Shown here: piece by piece, positions 54,311-64,000 of the stretch
Layout of the letters: the number at the start of each line of letters is the position of its first letter
Position numbering within the stretch: position 1 is the first letter of the stretch
DNA from: Ditylenchus dipsaci
Taxonomy: Eukaryota; Nematoda; Chromadorea; Rhabditida; Anguinidae
Length of the DNA stretch: 64,000 nucleotides
Reading direction: 5' to 3'
Assembly: GCA_004194705.1 (NCBI GenBank)
Contig: SADC01000021.1
Coordinates: 248,001 to 312,000 of the forward strand
Translations under genes and position numbers: made by a program
Notes under the pieces: model-generated
Told to the model about the DNA's origin: nothing
Seen by the model: the letters and a program-made list of their open reading frames with translations, nothing else
The model's database searches: none

Positions 54311-55577
54311 ATGGAAAACTTTGTAATTGACAAAATTCTGACTATTGAAAATGATCCCTTATATAATAATTCGATCAAGTACGATAAGATTTTGAAAATT
54401 TCACCGAGTTATGGCTCACATTTAAACGATGATGGCGACATTAATTTTGTAATTGAAACTTGTGATAACTACATTTTACCGAGTCAAAGCTATTTGTATT
54501 TAGCGGGTAATTTGACCGATTTAGATAGCAATAAACTGAAAACTGATACAGAATCAGAAAAAGGCGATCAAGTTTCACTAACTAATAATGCACCGATGTT
54601 TTTATTTAATCGGGTAGGATATTACCTGAACGGTGAGCAAATTGAGAATGTAAATGACCCGGGTAGAGCTACACTTTTGAAAGGAATTTTGACATATTCT
54701 GTGAATTTGGGTCGTAGAAATACTTTTGGATAGATAACTGAAGGCAATATGGCTGTTAAAATTTTGAAATACAATGCTTTGAGAAACGGAAAATGTAGTT
54801 TTTATATAGCTCTGTCTCATATATTCGGGTTTTGTGAAATTTTAATAAAGTAATTTACGGCGTAAAACATTCATTTGTATTACATCGAAACGACTTTAGT
54901 AAAAACTCAATAGTTTCTAACAGTTTGACCAAGTTTTCTGCTAAATTTCGCATAACTGAGATGAATTGGTTAGTACCGAGTATAATTCCAAGTTTAGAAA
55001 TGGAAAATCGACTTATGAAAATAATAAAAGAGAAACAATGTTCAAATTGCCATTTTTTTCGCGGCATTTTGAAAATGTTGATGTACCATTTGCTTCCAAA
55101 GAATTTACTTGGCGACTTGGTATGAAATATGAAAAAATCGCATATATTATAGTCGCATTTCAAACAAATAGAGAAAATAATTACAATAATGCTGCTCGTT
55201 TTGACCATTGTTTATTAGAAACTATTTTTGTCGAACTGAATAGTATTCAGTATCCTTATAGTTGTATTCGCTGCGATATGGATAATTATTATGCAGTACA
55301 GCAATACAACTTCGCAAAACAATTTCGCGAAAATTATTTCAATCAAAAGTTTACTGAAAATGTATTTGTGGAAGAAGATCAGTACATAAAGTACTACCCA
55401 ATATTCGTATTCAATTTGACTCGTCAAAACGATAAAATTATCAGTTCGAAACCTGATATCACAATTCGAGCGACATTTTCGAAACCTATACCGGAAAATA
55501 CAAAATGTTTTAGCTTGATTTTGTCCAATTCTGTAGTAAATATTAACTCGGAAGATTTTCGAGTTAACGTTTTATAA
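54311..55577 (+). pseudogene. double-jelly-roll capsid-like protein, copy B
   Basis: Same gene as 30934-32197. The first 140 codons are open past the A-copy lesion (VNDPGRATLLKGILTYSVNL) and stop at the shared TAG (54731-54733) after RRNTFG. A frame change near 54840 and another near 55000-55040 follow; the last 180 codons (to 55577) are open, containing FKLPFFSRHFENVDVPFASK, NYYAVQQYNFAKQF and NINSEDFRVNVL. Confidence 0.7.
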
Positions 55578-55616
55578 AAAATAAGTAAAAATTTTTTTAA
55601 TTAAATGTCACTTGTC

Positions 55617-55810
55617 ATGTATGACAATGACAAAATATCATATATTGTCGAAAAAAAATCGAAAAAAATAAAGAAATCGACCTCATAAATAATAATTTTG
55701 AGAAAAATGATACAAAAAATGAAAAAAAGAGGCTACTTGTAAACCAAAAGCAAAAAAATAATGCTAAAAATTGTCTAAAAATAATAAAAATTTTATTAAG
55801 CAATTATTAA
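55617..55810 (+). pseudogene. small Lys-rich protein of Polinton, copy B
   Basis: As in copy A (MYDNDKISYIVEKKSKKIKK), with the same frame change in the A-rich stretch and a further one-base difference near 55741. Confidence 0.3.
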
Positions 55811-56202
55811 GTGGAGATCAATCCACAAATCAATAATCGATTGTTCAATCAATCGATTATCGACCAACATTATACTCAAATGGTCAGGTTTTTGATTTAG
55901 ATTATGAAAAATTATATGATTAGGTTTTTCATCGATATTTTCGGTAACTTTTAGTCGAAAAATCGACTGAAATCGACTATTGTTAATATATGTCGAATTA
56001 ATTAAATTTATTTTAACAAAAATAGTATTATTTTTTTGCATAATTCTTGCAAATTATTGTTTTTATCTTTATTTTTTTGAAAAGTAATCGACCCATCTAT
56101 TTTAGTTACCCCGATTTTTAAGTTTTTCGATTGAAAAATATCCGGTAATACGATATTGAAACTATTTTCATTCGATTTTAAGTTCAAAGAAATAGTTGTC
56201 AT
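55796..56202 (-). pseudogene. candidate minor capsid (penton-like) protein, copy B
   Basis: As in copy A. The N-terminal 50 codons are open here (KIGVTKIDGSITFQKNKDKN), unlike in A, and the frame breaks instead at an A-run near 56035. This is complementary damage in the two copies. Confidence 0.4.
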
Positions 56203-56660
56203 TTATATGACAAATTTTTTATGTCGATCGGATCACCCTGTAATCGAAAAAAGAAGAATACCCTGTAAATCCGATCGTTTCATAGCTTAAAGCATATCTT
56301 TTAGCTATAAAACGATAGGTGGGTGGATGGCGCAGTGGCTGTAATTCCGCTTTCTGATATACACCGATTCTAAGGTTTATAGCAGATCGAAGGCGGTTGC
56401 TGCAACCTTTCCTACGGGATGCGCGAAAGTCTCCAACACCCCTGAATGGGATAGAGAAGTCTCCAACACCCCTGAATGGGATAGAGAAGTTACTCTCTCC
56501 ATTCGGGCATATTTCGGTAAAAACCCGGGGGTTTTTGCAATTTTTTTTGGCGCAAACGCACGACACGCAAATTTTAAACGCTTTTGCAATTTTTTATTTG
56601 CGCAAACGCACTAAACGCAAATTTTAAACGCTTCCGCAAAACGCTAAAAACGCGATTTTC
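56203..56660. other. noncoding segment with tandem duplications, copy B
   Basis: Counterpart of 29910-30300, but with the 30-bp unit CTCCAACACCCCTGAATGGG plus ATAGAGAAGT present twice (56431-56490; once in A) and a roughly 50-bp GCAAACGCAC...AAATTTTAAACGC unit duplicated (56535-56635). TGGCGCAGTGG (A-box-like) at 56327 is retained. Confidence 0.5.
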
Positions 56661-56676
56661 GACATTTTAAATTTTT

Positions 56677-57734
56677 TCAATTCTTATATTTTTCGACCAG
56701 CGATATTTCTTCGGTATAAAATTTACCTAAAAGATCCTTATTTTTCAAATCTTTTAAGTCGAAACTCGGTGGATCCGTTTTGTGTACATTTTTTATGACA
56801 AAAATTTCAGTAGTCCAATTTGGTAAATATCCTTTATCAAAAATCTTCTTATATTTTGTTATCCGAACTTTGTCACCGATATCGAATTTGGGTAACTTTT
56901 TCAAAATTTACACAGGAAATAATTTAGCATGAACTTTTTGTCGATTTTCAGCTTTACTAGCCTCGATCGGTGACATTTTGATCGAATTGTGGTATGATTT
57001 ATTATAGTTGATCAAAAGATCATCTATAATATCTAACCATTTATGATTGTTATTCTGTGTAAAAAATTTCCACATTTTTTCTTTCAACGTTCGGTTAAAA
57101 CGTTCGACTATTGACGCTTTTTTACTCGATTCGGTCGAAAAATGTAAAATATTTTCAGCTTTGAATATTTTATTGAGTTTCTGATTGTAATATTCTTTGC
57201 CTTTATCAGTTTGAATTTTTTTCGGTTTTCGAAATTCGAACAGTTTTTCAAAAACTCGAACCGTTTCATCACCTGTTTTGTTTTTTATCGGTATAGCCCA
57301 TCCGTATTTACTGAAACAATCGATCACCGTCAAATATACTTAAAATTCTGATTTTGTCGAGAATAAGGTATCATTTCGACCAAGTCGGATTGCCATTGCT
57401 CATCGATGTCATGTACAAAAACTCGTTGAGTTTCAAAATGTCGACGAGCTGGCTTATGTACAGAATATGTTTTTTGTTGATTCAAGAAATTTTCGACCTC
57501 GGATTTTGATTTTCCAGTTTTTCGCTGTAAATCGTTTATACCGGAAAAACCGGTTTTTGGATTGTAGTATGTCGTTTCTAGTATTTTTACAGATGATTTT
57601 ACAAATTGCGATTTTTTGGTCGAGCAGACTATACACTCGCCTTTCAACATTTTTCGACCGTTTTTTGACAAAAGTTCGACTGAATTTTTCGTTTCAGTCT
57701 TTTTTCGACATTTGACACAAAAAACTTCAGTCAT
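56677..57734 (-). pseudogene. Polinton integrase (rve), copy B
   Basis: As 28850-29904. Zinc ribbon and first catalytic Asp (WQSDLVEM) are in one open frame here (57734-57330). The frame breaks inside the core, just after NFKYI (one T fewer than A), then continues open to KAENRQK (56908). The SH3-like tail (56904-56677) is open as a separate frame. A and B are each broken in different places except at the core/tail border. Confidence 0.85.
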
Positions 57735-57749
57735 TTAAATACAAAAATA

Positions 57750-58486
57750 ATGTCATTTTTAAATTTGACACTCGATGATATTTTTTGTGAACAAAAACGT
57801 AAAAATAACAAACTATTACCAAGTTCGATTCGAGCTGTAATAGTAGGTAAATCAGGTTGCGGTAAAACTAACCTTTTAATGAATTTACTGCTCGATAATC
57901 ACCTAGACTACAATAATCTTTTAATTTTTTCAAAAACTTTGCATCAAAAAAATTTCAATTACTAAAAAATGGGTTCGAAAACGGATTGACAAAAAACGAA
58001 ATTTTGGATTGCATTCAAAAGAAAAAATTTACATTTACAAAAACTTCAAAATGTAAAAATCCGATACAGATTCACTGTTTTTCAACAGCTGAAGATGTAC
58101 CGGATCCGAGCAAAATCGATTGTAATTTAAAAAACTTAGTGATTTTTGACGACATTTTAGATGCAAAACAAACCAAAATCGAATCGTACTATACTAGGGG
58201 TCGTCATAATAATATTGATTGCTTCTACATTTCACAAAATTATGTAAAATTGCCTAAAAATACTATTCGTGAGAATGCAAACTTTTTTATACTTTTTGAA
58301 CAAGATCGGGCTAACTTGAACTATTTCCACAAAGATCATTGTTTTGATTTAAAAAAGGAAGAATTTTCTGATTTTGTATAAAAAGTTGGGTAAATAAGTA
58401 TGGTTTTGTTACTATCGACAAACGAGCGAGAAAAACAAAGGTAAATATCGGAAAAGCTCAAATATTTTTTGTATTCAACTGATTAA
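57750..58486 (+). pseudogene. Polinton packaging ATPase, copy B
   Basis: As 28096-28834. Walker A (GKSGCGKTN) and Walker B (NLVIFDDILD) present. The first frame stops at FNY (57965), with the heptamer AAAAAAT immediately before; the second frame carries YYTRGRHNNIDCFYISQNY. A private one-base loss near 58376 ends it at EEFSDF, and the last 35 codons are out of frame. Confidence 0.8.
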
Positions 58487-58669
58487 TATTATTTCCGCAG
58501 TATAAGTTTACATGAGTAGAGTATTTTACATTAGCCGTTTTTAACGAGTACCGTTTTTTACGTAGTACGTTTTAAACGGATATAATGTACGTCTTAAACG
58601 GTAACGTTTTAAACGAGTACCGTTTCATATCAATAATTTGTACGTTTTAAACGTATCCGTTTAATACGA
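58487..58669. repeat. palindromic ACGTTTAAAACGTAC repeats, copy B
   Basis: Same array as 27906-28090, between the converging ATPase and charged-protein genes. Confidence 0.6.
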
Positions 58670-59534
58670 CTAACTTTCACATTTTTTTAATGAGGCGTAA
58701 ATTTTCTCAATATCGTCTTTTCTTAAAATATTCAATTCGGTCAGTCGACTGATTATGAAGTTGATTTTCACAAATTCTTGTCTATTACCCGATTTAAAAA
58801 TTTGAATAGATTTTTGCAGCATTTCGGTCAAACTGTTTGCATCTTGATTCTGTATATCAACATTATCAGATTTTCTAGATTGAGATTCATTTTCAAACAA
58901 AGTTTTTATGAGTCTCCACTTATCACTTGAGTCGCTATTGTAAAATGTTGTTTCTGAGTCAAAATTTCGATATATGGCATTCGAATTGGTCAAAATTTCT
59001 TTGTAATTCTGCTTGTCGGATTCATCAATAATCGACATATTTGGTGATTTTTTAGTTAAAAGTTCTAAAAGTCCGGTATTCGGCTGATAAGTTTTGTCAC
59101 CGATTTTCAAGCAATTATTGAATATTTCGATATTTCGATTACCAATAGTGTATGCATCCGATTCTTTATTATAACAGACTGAGTATCCGGCATTACTTCG
59201 ATCTTTGTTGTCTCTAAAATAGATCGAAATAAGGTTACTTTTTTCGGTGTTTTCGACCACTTTTTCTTGTGATTTTTCATTTTTTATTTGAAAATTTTTA
59301 GTAGGCTAACTACCTCTTCTTTTTTATTTTTATTTCGCTTTGAATTTCTTTATTTGCAACTAAAATCGGTTTGAAAAACTCATTTTGTTGAAATTCGACT
59401 ATTTTTTTAGTTTGGTCGTTTTTGTCGAATTTTCGTTTCAGTTCATTTCGAAGTCTCAGATTTTCATTAATTATGATTTCTAGTTTTTTATCATCATAAA
59501 TTTCATAAAAATCAATTTCGCCGTTTCTTGACAT
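58670..59534 (-). pseudogene. Polinton charged protein of unknown function, copy B
   Basis: Starts MSRNGEIDFYEIYDDKKLEI at 59534. The TAG after KKKR and the -1 overlapping frame with AAAAAAG are as in A. The second part (59260-58670) is fully open here for 196 codons, through IYRNFDSETTFYNS and TELNILRKDDIEKIYAS, showing that the split in A at this point is a private lesion. No recognised domain. Confidence 0.55.
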
Positions 59535-59571
59535 TTCGATTTATTAGGTAAAAAAATTCGACATATAAATT

Positions 59572-61183
59572 ATGAAAGTCTTAATAATATTTGTGCTTTT
59601 TTTGGTCAATTATTCGACTTGCCTTATGTTTTGCGACGAAAATAGTCCGAAACAATTTTTAAGTTTCCTAAAATGAATAAATGTAAAATAAATTCGAATA
59701 AGACTATCGAAAAACGGACATATGAGCTATTCAGACCGAACGATATTCAATATAAATCAAAGGGATTTTTATGTAAAAAACTAGTGTCCGAAATAAGTTT
59801 ACATACGGATCTATCAGGATACGAGCAATTTAGCAAAAAAGAGCTGAATTTGGAACGAATAAGCGAAAAAGAGTGTCGAGAAATGATTGAAAGTAAAAAG
59901 TGTGTTTTGGGCTCATTGTCAAAATTTGACAATATTTACCGAACTAATAATCGAGTAACCGACAAATATCCCAATAGATTCACCAGCTTGCTAAAAAGTG
60001 ATAAATTTTTGAAAAAGAATTGCATTTTGATAGAAACGAGTGTTTTTTCACACCATGGGTCTGCTCAACCGAAAAACGTACTATCTGATATGAAAAATTG
60101 CAACTATCAGAGAGGTGTTTGCGAAATAAAACTTAATGAAATCATGATTTGGGAGGTGAATAATGAGTATAAATGCGAGTATATTTCTATTGGGATATTT
60201 GACGGATTCTATTCAGATTCCATGTGGGTAAATCACGATGAGCAAATTGCGCTCAATTTTCAAAAAACTATACAATTTTCAACAGTTGTGATAATCACAT
60301 TGTTATAAGCGAAGAAGGTTATGGCGCTCGGTTAATCGTCAAAAAAAGTAAAAGAGAAGTTGATGAGTTTCAACAATCCGGTCAGTTAAACTATTTAACT
60401 GATCATATTCAAGCAAATTTACATCAAATTACGAAAACATTTTGCTATATGTTGAATGACCAAAACGAACTAATCGAAATTCTGTTGAAAACTAGCCCTG
60501 CAAAATTTGTTCAAAAAATGCTGAATTATTCGTATATTGATGTAAATTTGATCAACAATTCATTGATCGAAGTTCGATTTTGCAAAAAAATCGATCCGAA
60601 TTTAGTAGATTTTACTGATCAGAATGATATATATGGCTTAGTCCCAGTCAAAATAGAAGGTTTTAGTGAAAAAATCCTTTGTTTTGACAATCGAAATGAT
60701 GTCATTCATGACAAAGTTAAGTTTCGAAACGATGAAAATAGTTTGATGAAAAACGTAAAGTCGTTCGACATAAAGCGAACTTACGATTTCAAATTTTTGG
60801 AGCATAAATTAATATTTCGACATCACTATAAAAATAAAACTTATATCGAAGAAGTTTTACTAGATGAGCTCATCCAGCGTTCAAACAAAAATTTTGATTT
60901 TCCAGAAGAAAAAAGTTCGGAACCACATGCTTTTTCAAGCGATTTGACCGAGTACTTTTTGTTGTATTTGCTAAATTATTGGCGAATTTACGTTACGATT
61001 TGTTGTGTTTTCATAACCGTTCAGGTGGTTAGAACGTTGATATACTTAACAGCTCCATTATCTTTTCAAAGAAAATCGAAAGATTTAGGGTCAGAAAAAA
61101 TTTTCGTTGAATATAAAAAACATTCGGACCAAGTTTTCATGAAAAAAGTTCCATCCATGAATTCGTTGAATTACAGCGAATAA
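59572..61183 (+). pseudogene. candidate envelope glycoprotein, copy B (frameshifted)
   Basis: Start at 59572 with a signal peptide (MKVLIIFVLFLVNYST) in frame with the first Cys, unlike copy A. A one-base loss in a T-run near 59655 breaks the frame about 28 codons in, and another near 60266 splits the ectodomain (59673-60308 and 60308-61183). The membrane segment (IYVTICCVFITVQVV) and a tail ending MNSLNYSE are open to 61183. Cys and sequon pattern as in copy A. It is transcribed away from the charged-protein gene. Confidence 0.6.
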
Positions 61184-61187
61184 AAAC

Positions 61188-61697
61188 TTCAAATTGACTA
61201 TTAAAAAATATTAAAACCGAACTATTACCCGGTTAAAATTTAGCAATATAAATATATTTGTATTTTTTTTACTTTTTTACTCCATACTTTTGCGCCGGGT
61301 GAACAGAGTATTTTTTCAAAGAAAAAGGTGAATTTCCCAGCGAAATAGCTGAAAAATATTACAGCCCTTAGTTTGGGTGAGTTACCCAATCGAAAATCGG
61401 GTAATTTGAAAAACGTCGAAATTTCGATGAAAAGGTCGATAAAAAGTGTCAAATTTGAAAATTGAAAATTTGAAAAAAGATGAAAAACTGTGAAAATAGA
61501 GATTATTTTGCTGAAAATTGACTATTTTCAAAGTTACCCATAATTTGAAAACTTGTTGGGGCTTTGAAATTTTTTTTGTTTAAAAGCGGTGAAAATCGTG
61601 ACAAAAAGGTGGCAAAATGCATATAAAAGTCTTATTATTGAAAAATATGAAATTTACGGTTTTGGGAAAATACGCTGTACGTGCCCAACATACTACT
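61188..61697. repeat. Polinton copy B right terminal inverted repeat
   Basis: Inverse of 49869-50377, followed directly by the GACAAT target duplication. Confidence 0.95.
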
Positions 61698-61703
61698 GAC
61701 AAT

Positions 61704-62130
61704 CAAGTGATAATCTACCAATAATGCACCAATCATTGGAGTAATCTAGTGCAGATAATTTTTCTTTTTTGCTGAATTTTTTGTTGAAAGTTGATTTGAT
61801 AAACTGACAAGATTACTTTTCCAGGAAAACCTTGCATCATTTCAGTCGTGAACCAAATCAACACAGATTTTGCCAAATTTTTGATAATTGCACATAAAAG
61901 ACTATTACATCTTAAAGTGTGCTGACAAAAAATCTCTGTAAAACATTGTTTTCTACTTTAACGTAAAATCTTTGTAGCCAGAGTATTAGTTGGTAAACCT
62001 TAATTTTCAGTTTTATAACACAAACAGTCAGAAAAACACGAATTAATTACATTTGCTGCTCTCAAACATGGCCAAATACATAGATTAGTTTATAGTAGAT
62101 CCCCTTCACACGAGTAACTCAACAACAAAT
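61704..62130. other. gene-free stretch
   Basis: AT-rich right flank of Polinton B. No copy of this flank is found next to copy A. No supported gene. Confidence 0.4.
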
Positions 62131-62134
62131 ATTA

Positions 62135-62535
62135 GCATTAGCATACCCGTTGTAACGACACCTCGGCAGTAATTTGGATGACCGACAGAGAAACACGAAA
62201 ACGTTTGCCCCGTTATAACGACATTCTTGGTATCAAAAAAAACGGTACCAAGCAGTCAAACTAATCCCGATGTAACGGAACTCTTCTGTTTTGATCAAAA
62301 AAAAATTCAGATTTGAGCTTAGTTTTTGCAAACTAAATTTGAATTTTAAAAGGAGTTGTGAAAAATTTGCTCATTTCTGGTATCACCGTTTTTTATGTTA
62401 TCTCTGTTTTTGCTCTTTGTTGTTTGTTCTCTACTGGATATCGAAAAAATGGTGTGAAAAAAATATCCCCATACAACGACACCTTTAACCGGTCCACAGG
62501 GGTGCCGTTATATCGACACTTGACTTCATTAGCAA
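62135..62535. repeat. pogo-like GTTATAACGACA arrays
   Basis: CGTTGTAACGACACC, CCCCGTTATAACGACATTC and CGATGTAACGGAAC on the left; CATACAACGACACC and CCGTTATATCGACAC on the right. Looks like a MITE of the pogo type of about 390 bp, with ends I cannot fix. Confidence 0.4.
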
Positions 62536-62814
62536 TATTTTGCAACTTTTTCTATTGATATTGGTTTAGCTAGTACAAAATTAGGAGTAAACAATTTCGA
62601 GTGCTGGTTAACACAGGGCTTCCATATCGAAACATTTTATAACTAGTTTTCAAAGGGGCCTATCGGCACCTGTACCCTATTTTGAAATTTTAATGGTAGG
62701 TATGTGTTAATCCATCACATACTCCTCTTATTACCCCTAGCTGTATATCCACTACCCCCCCCCTTCTGGCCTACAAAATTACCGCCCACTGCCCTTCTCT
62801 ACGTTTCTGATGGT

Positions 62815-63245
62815 TAGGGGGCATCCAGGTAGTTCGTGCCTTATTTGGTTGTTAAGGGTTTCTAAGTAGTTCGGATCCAATCTTGGCGGTTCGAGTACTT
62901 TCCTGATGGTTCGAGCCCTATCCTGGTGGTTTAGGTCCCATCCTGATCTTTGAGGGCATTCACGTTGTTTGGGTCCCGTCCTGGTGGTTAGGGCTTATCC
63001 ATGTGGTTTAGACCTCATCCTGTCCGTTAGAGTACTTTCCTTGTAGTTCGAGCCTCTTCCTGGTTGTTGAAGGGTATGAATGTGATTCGATCCCTATCCT
63101 GGTGTTTGAGGGGTATCCACAAAGTTTGGGCTCCGTCGTGGTGGTTGGAGTACTTTCCTGTTGTTTCGAGCCCCATGAATCGAGCCTCATACTGGTAGTT
63201 GCGGGGTAACCACGTGGTTCAGAACCTATCCTGATGGTTTGGGGG
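62815..63245. repeat. minisatellite, ~20-bp CCTGGTGGTTCGAGCCC units
   Basis: About 21 degenerate units (for example TCCTGATGGTTCGAGCCCTA, TCCTGGTGGTTTAGGTCCCA). Opposite orientation of the array at 40253-40385. A minus-strand ORF across it is repeat-derived. Confidence 0.75.
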
Positions 63246-63249
63246 AATG

Positions 63250-64000
63250 TGAAAAAAATGCGACAAATTGGCAATAACAGGGTTTACTAAAAGCATAGTC
63301 CGAAAAAAAAATATCACAAGAAGTTTCATTACGAAGGCTAGTAGGCCTGGCGGTATTGCCAGAAAATTGGCGCCAATTCAAATATTTTTGATATTTTCAC
63401 ATAAAACCTCCACTTTTCAACTTCAAGGGGGCGAAATCTCAATTTTATTCACAGCAAACCCCAAATCTAATTGCAAAAAGTCTTCCGGCCCCAATTTTTC
63501 GTCCAGTAGGGAGATATGAAAAATCCGACAAGCATGCCTCTATCTACAATGAAAGGGCTATTCAATGACACTAAGATCTCCACAAAAGATCCACGAAAAG
63601 TGAGATAAATCGCGTTCCGAACACATTCAGTCAATAAATTACTGAATGTGGGTAATAAAAGCTGCTTTTGAAGTTTATTCGATTATTTTAGTCCAGCAAG
63701 GCGATATGAAAAAACAAACGCGCATGCTTACACCTACAGTTAAAGAGCTATCGAAATAATTGAAAAATAAACAGTAATCAACAGGAGTCAGGAAAACAGA
63801 AATTACAGGGGTATACATTAGCTAAATTCAAGCTGCGACCTAGTAAATTTTTTGATCTGCATTTCGTGTTCTTAGAAAAATGCAAAAGCTTTCTGAAGTT
63901 TTTTTCCATTGTCAAATTCATGATTACATACTGTATAACCTCCAGTAATTCTCCGTAGTGTATTGATTTCAACTACATGAAAATTTTGAAATTGTAAATA
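63250..64000. other. gene-free stretch with a direct repeat
   Basis: GTCCAGTAGGGAGATATGAA (63502) and GTCCAGCAAGGCGATATGAA (63692) begin two related 70-bp stretches, each going on to AAAGRGCTA. No supported gene. Confidence 0.4.

Larger units (their letters stand above)
49869..61697. mobile_element. Polinton/Maverick element, copy B
   Basis: An 11.83-kb element, inverse of copy A. TIRs 49869-50377 and 61188-61697. A perfect 6-bp target duplication GACAAT (49863-49868 and 61698-61703) marks it as the original insertion. Gene layout from the left: polymerase (-), capsid-like (+), Lys-rich protein (+), minor capsid candidate (-), integrase (-), ATPase (+), charged protein (-), glycoprotein (+). 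It differs from copy A mainly by single-base indels in A/T runs, a few substitutions, and tandem duplications at 56431-56630. Confidence 0.95.

Noticed and set aside
62358..62558. 66-codon ORF with a hydrophobic start resembling a signal peptide
   Set aside because: It spans pogo-like repeat sequence, is AT-bias driven and lacks any recognised domain.

Overview
The window is AT-rich DNA from an animal nuclear genome, most likely an invertebrate. The evidence is: intron-split fragments of two conserved eukaryotic genes (Sm protein E near 191-547, acyl-CoA dehydrogenase near 47490-47873); short introns (about 45-60 nt) with GT...TTTCAG borders; AATAAA signals; and Polinton, MULE, hAT, Harbinger, Merlin and pogo-like transposons. 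A nematode would fit the intron style, but the sequence does not prove it. There are no bacterial operons and no CRISPR array.

Layout. 1-5690: a decayed Sm-E pseudogene, then a hAT-type element (8-bp target duplication) carrying a nested FLYWCH/MULE transposon and small inverted-repeat elements. 5690-10500: a MULE-type miniature element, a TA-flanked element and a Harbinger element with remains of transposase and MADF-type genes. 10500-17100: a candidate host gene on the minus strand whose intron holds a MULE with an OTU-type protease, itself carrying a hAT, which carries a pogo-like MITE. 17380-23780: two more MULE elements, one encoding a MULE transposase followed by a Ulp1-type protease, with foldback elements between. 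24170-24886: a roughly 40-copy minisatellite.

The largest objects are two near-identical Polinton/Maverick elements in opposite orientation, copy A (24887-36647) and copy B (49869-61697). Each has about 508-bp terminal inverted repeats beginning AG. The genes are protein-primed family B DNA polymerase, integrase with zinc ribbon and SH3-like tail, packaging ATPase, double-jelly-roll capsid-like protein, a candidate minor capsid protein, a small Lys-rich protein, an unassigned charged protein and a signal-peptide/transmembrane glycoprotein that looks like a viral envelope protein. They would work together as a self-synthesising, virus-like transposon. Only copy B has a 6-bp target duplication (GACAAT). 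Copy A carries an inverted copy of about 1.45 kb of B's left flank, so the pair is a 13-kb inverted duplication with a 10.3-kb spacer. Both copies have stops and frameshifts, some shared and many private to one copy.

The spacer and right end (36648-49868, 61698-64000) hold MITEs, a hAT-like element, a Merlin deletion derivative, minisatellites, an unknown ORF broken by two insertions, and the acyl-CoA dehydrogenase fragment. A recurring theme is transposon ends built from short tandem repeats, seen in several unrelated superfamilies.
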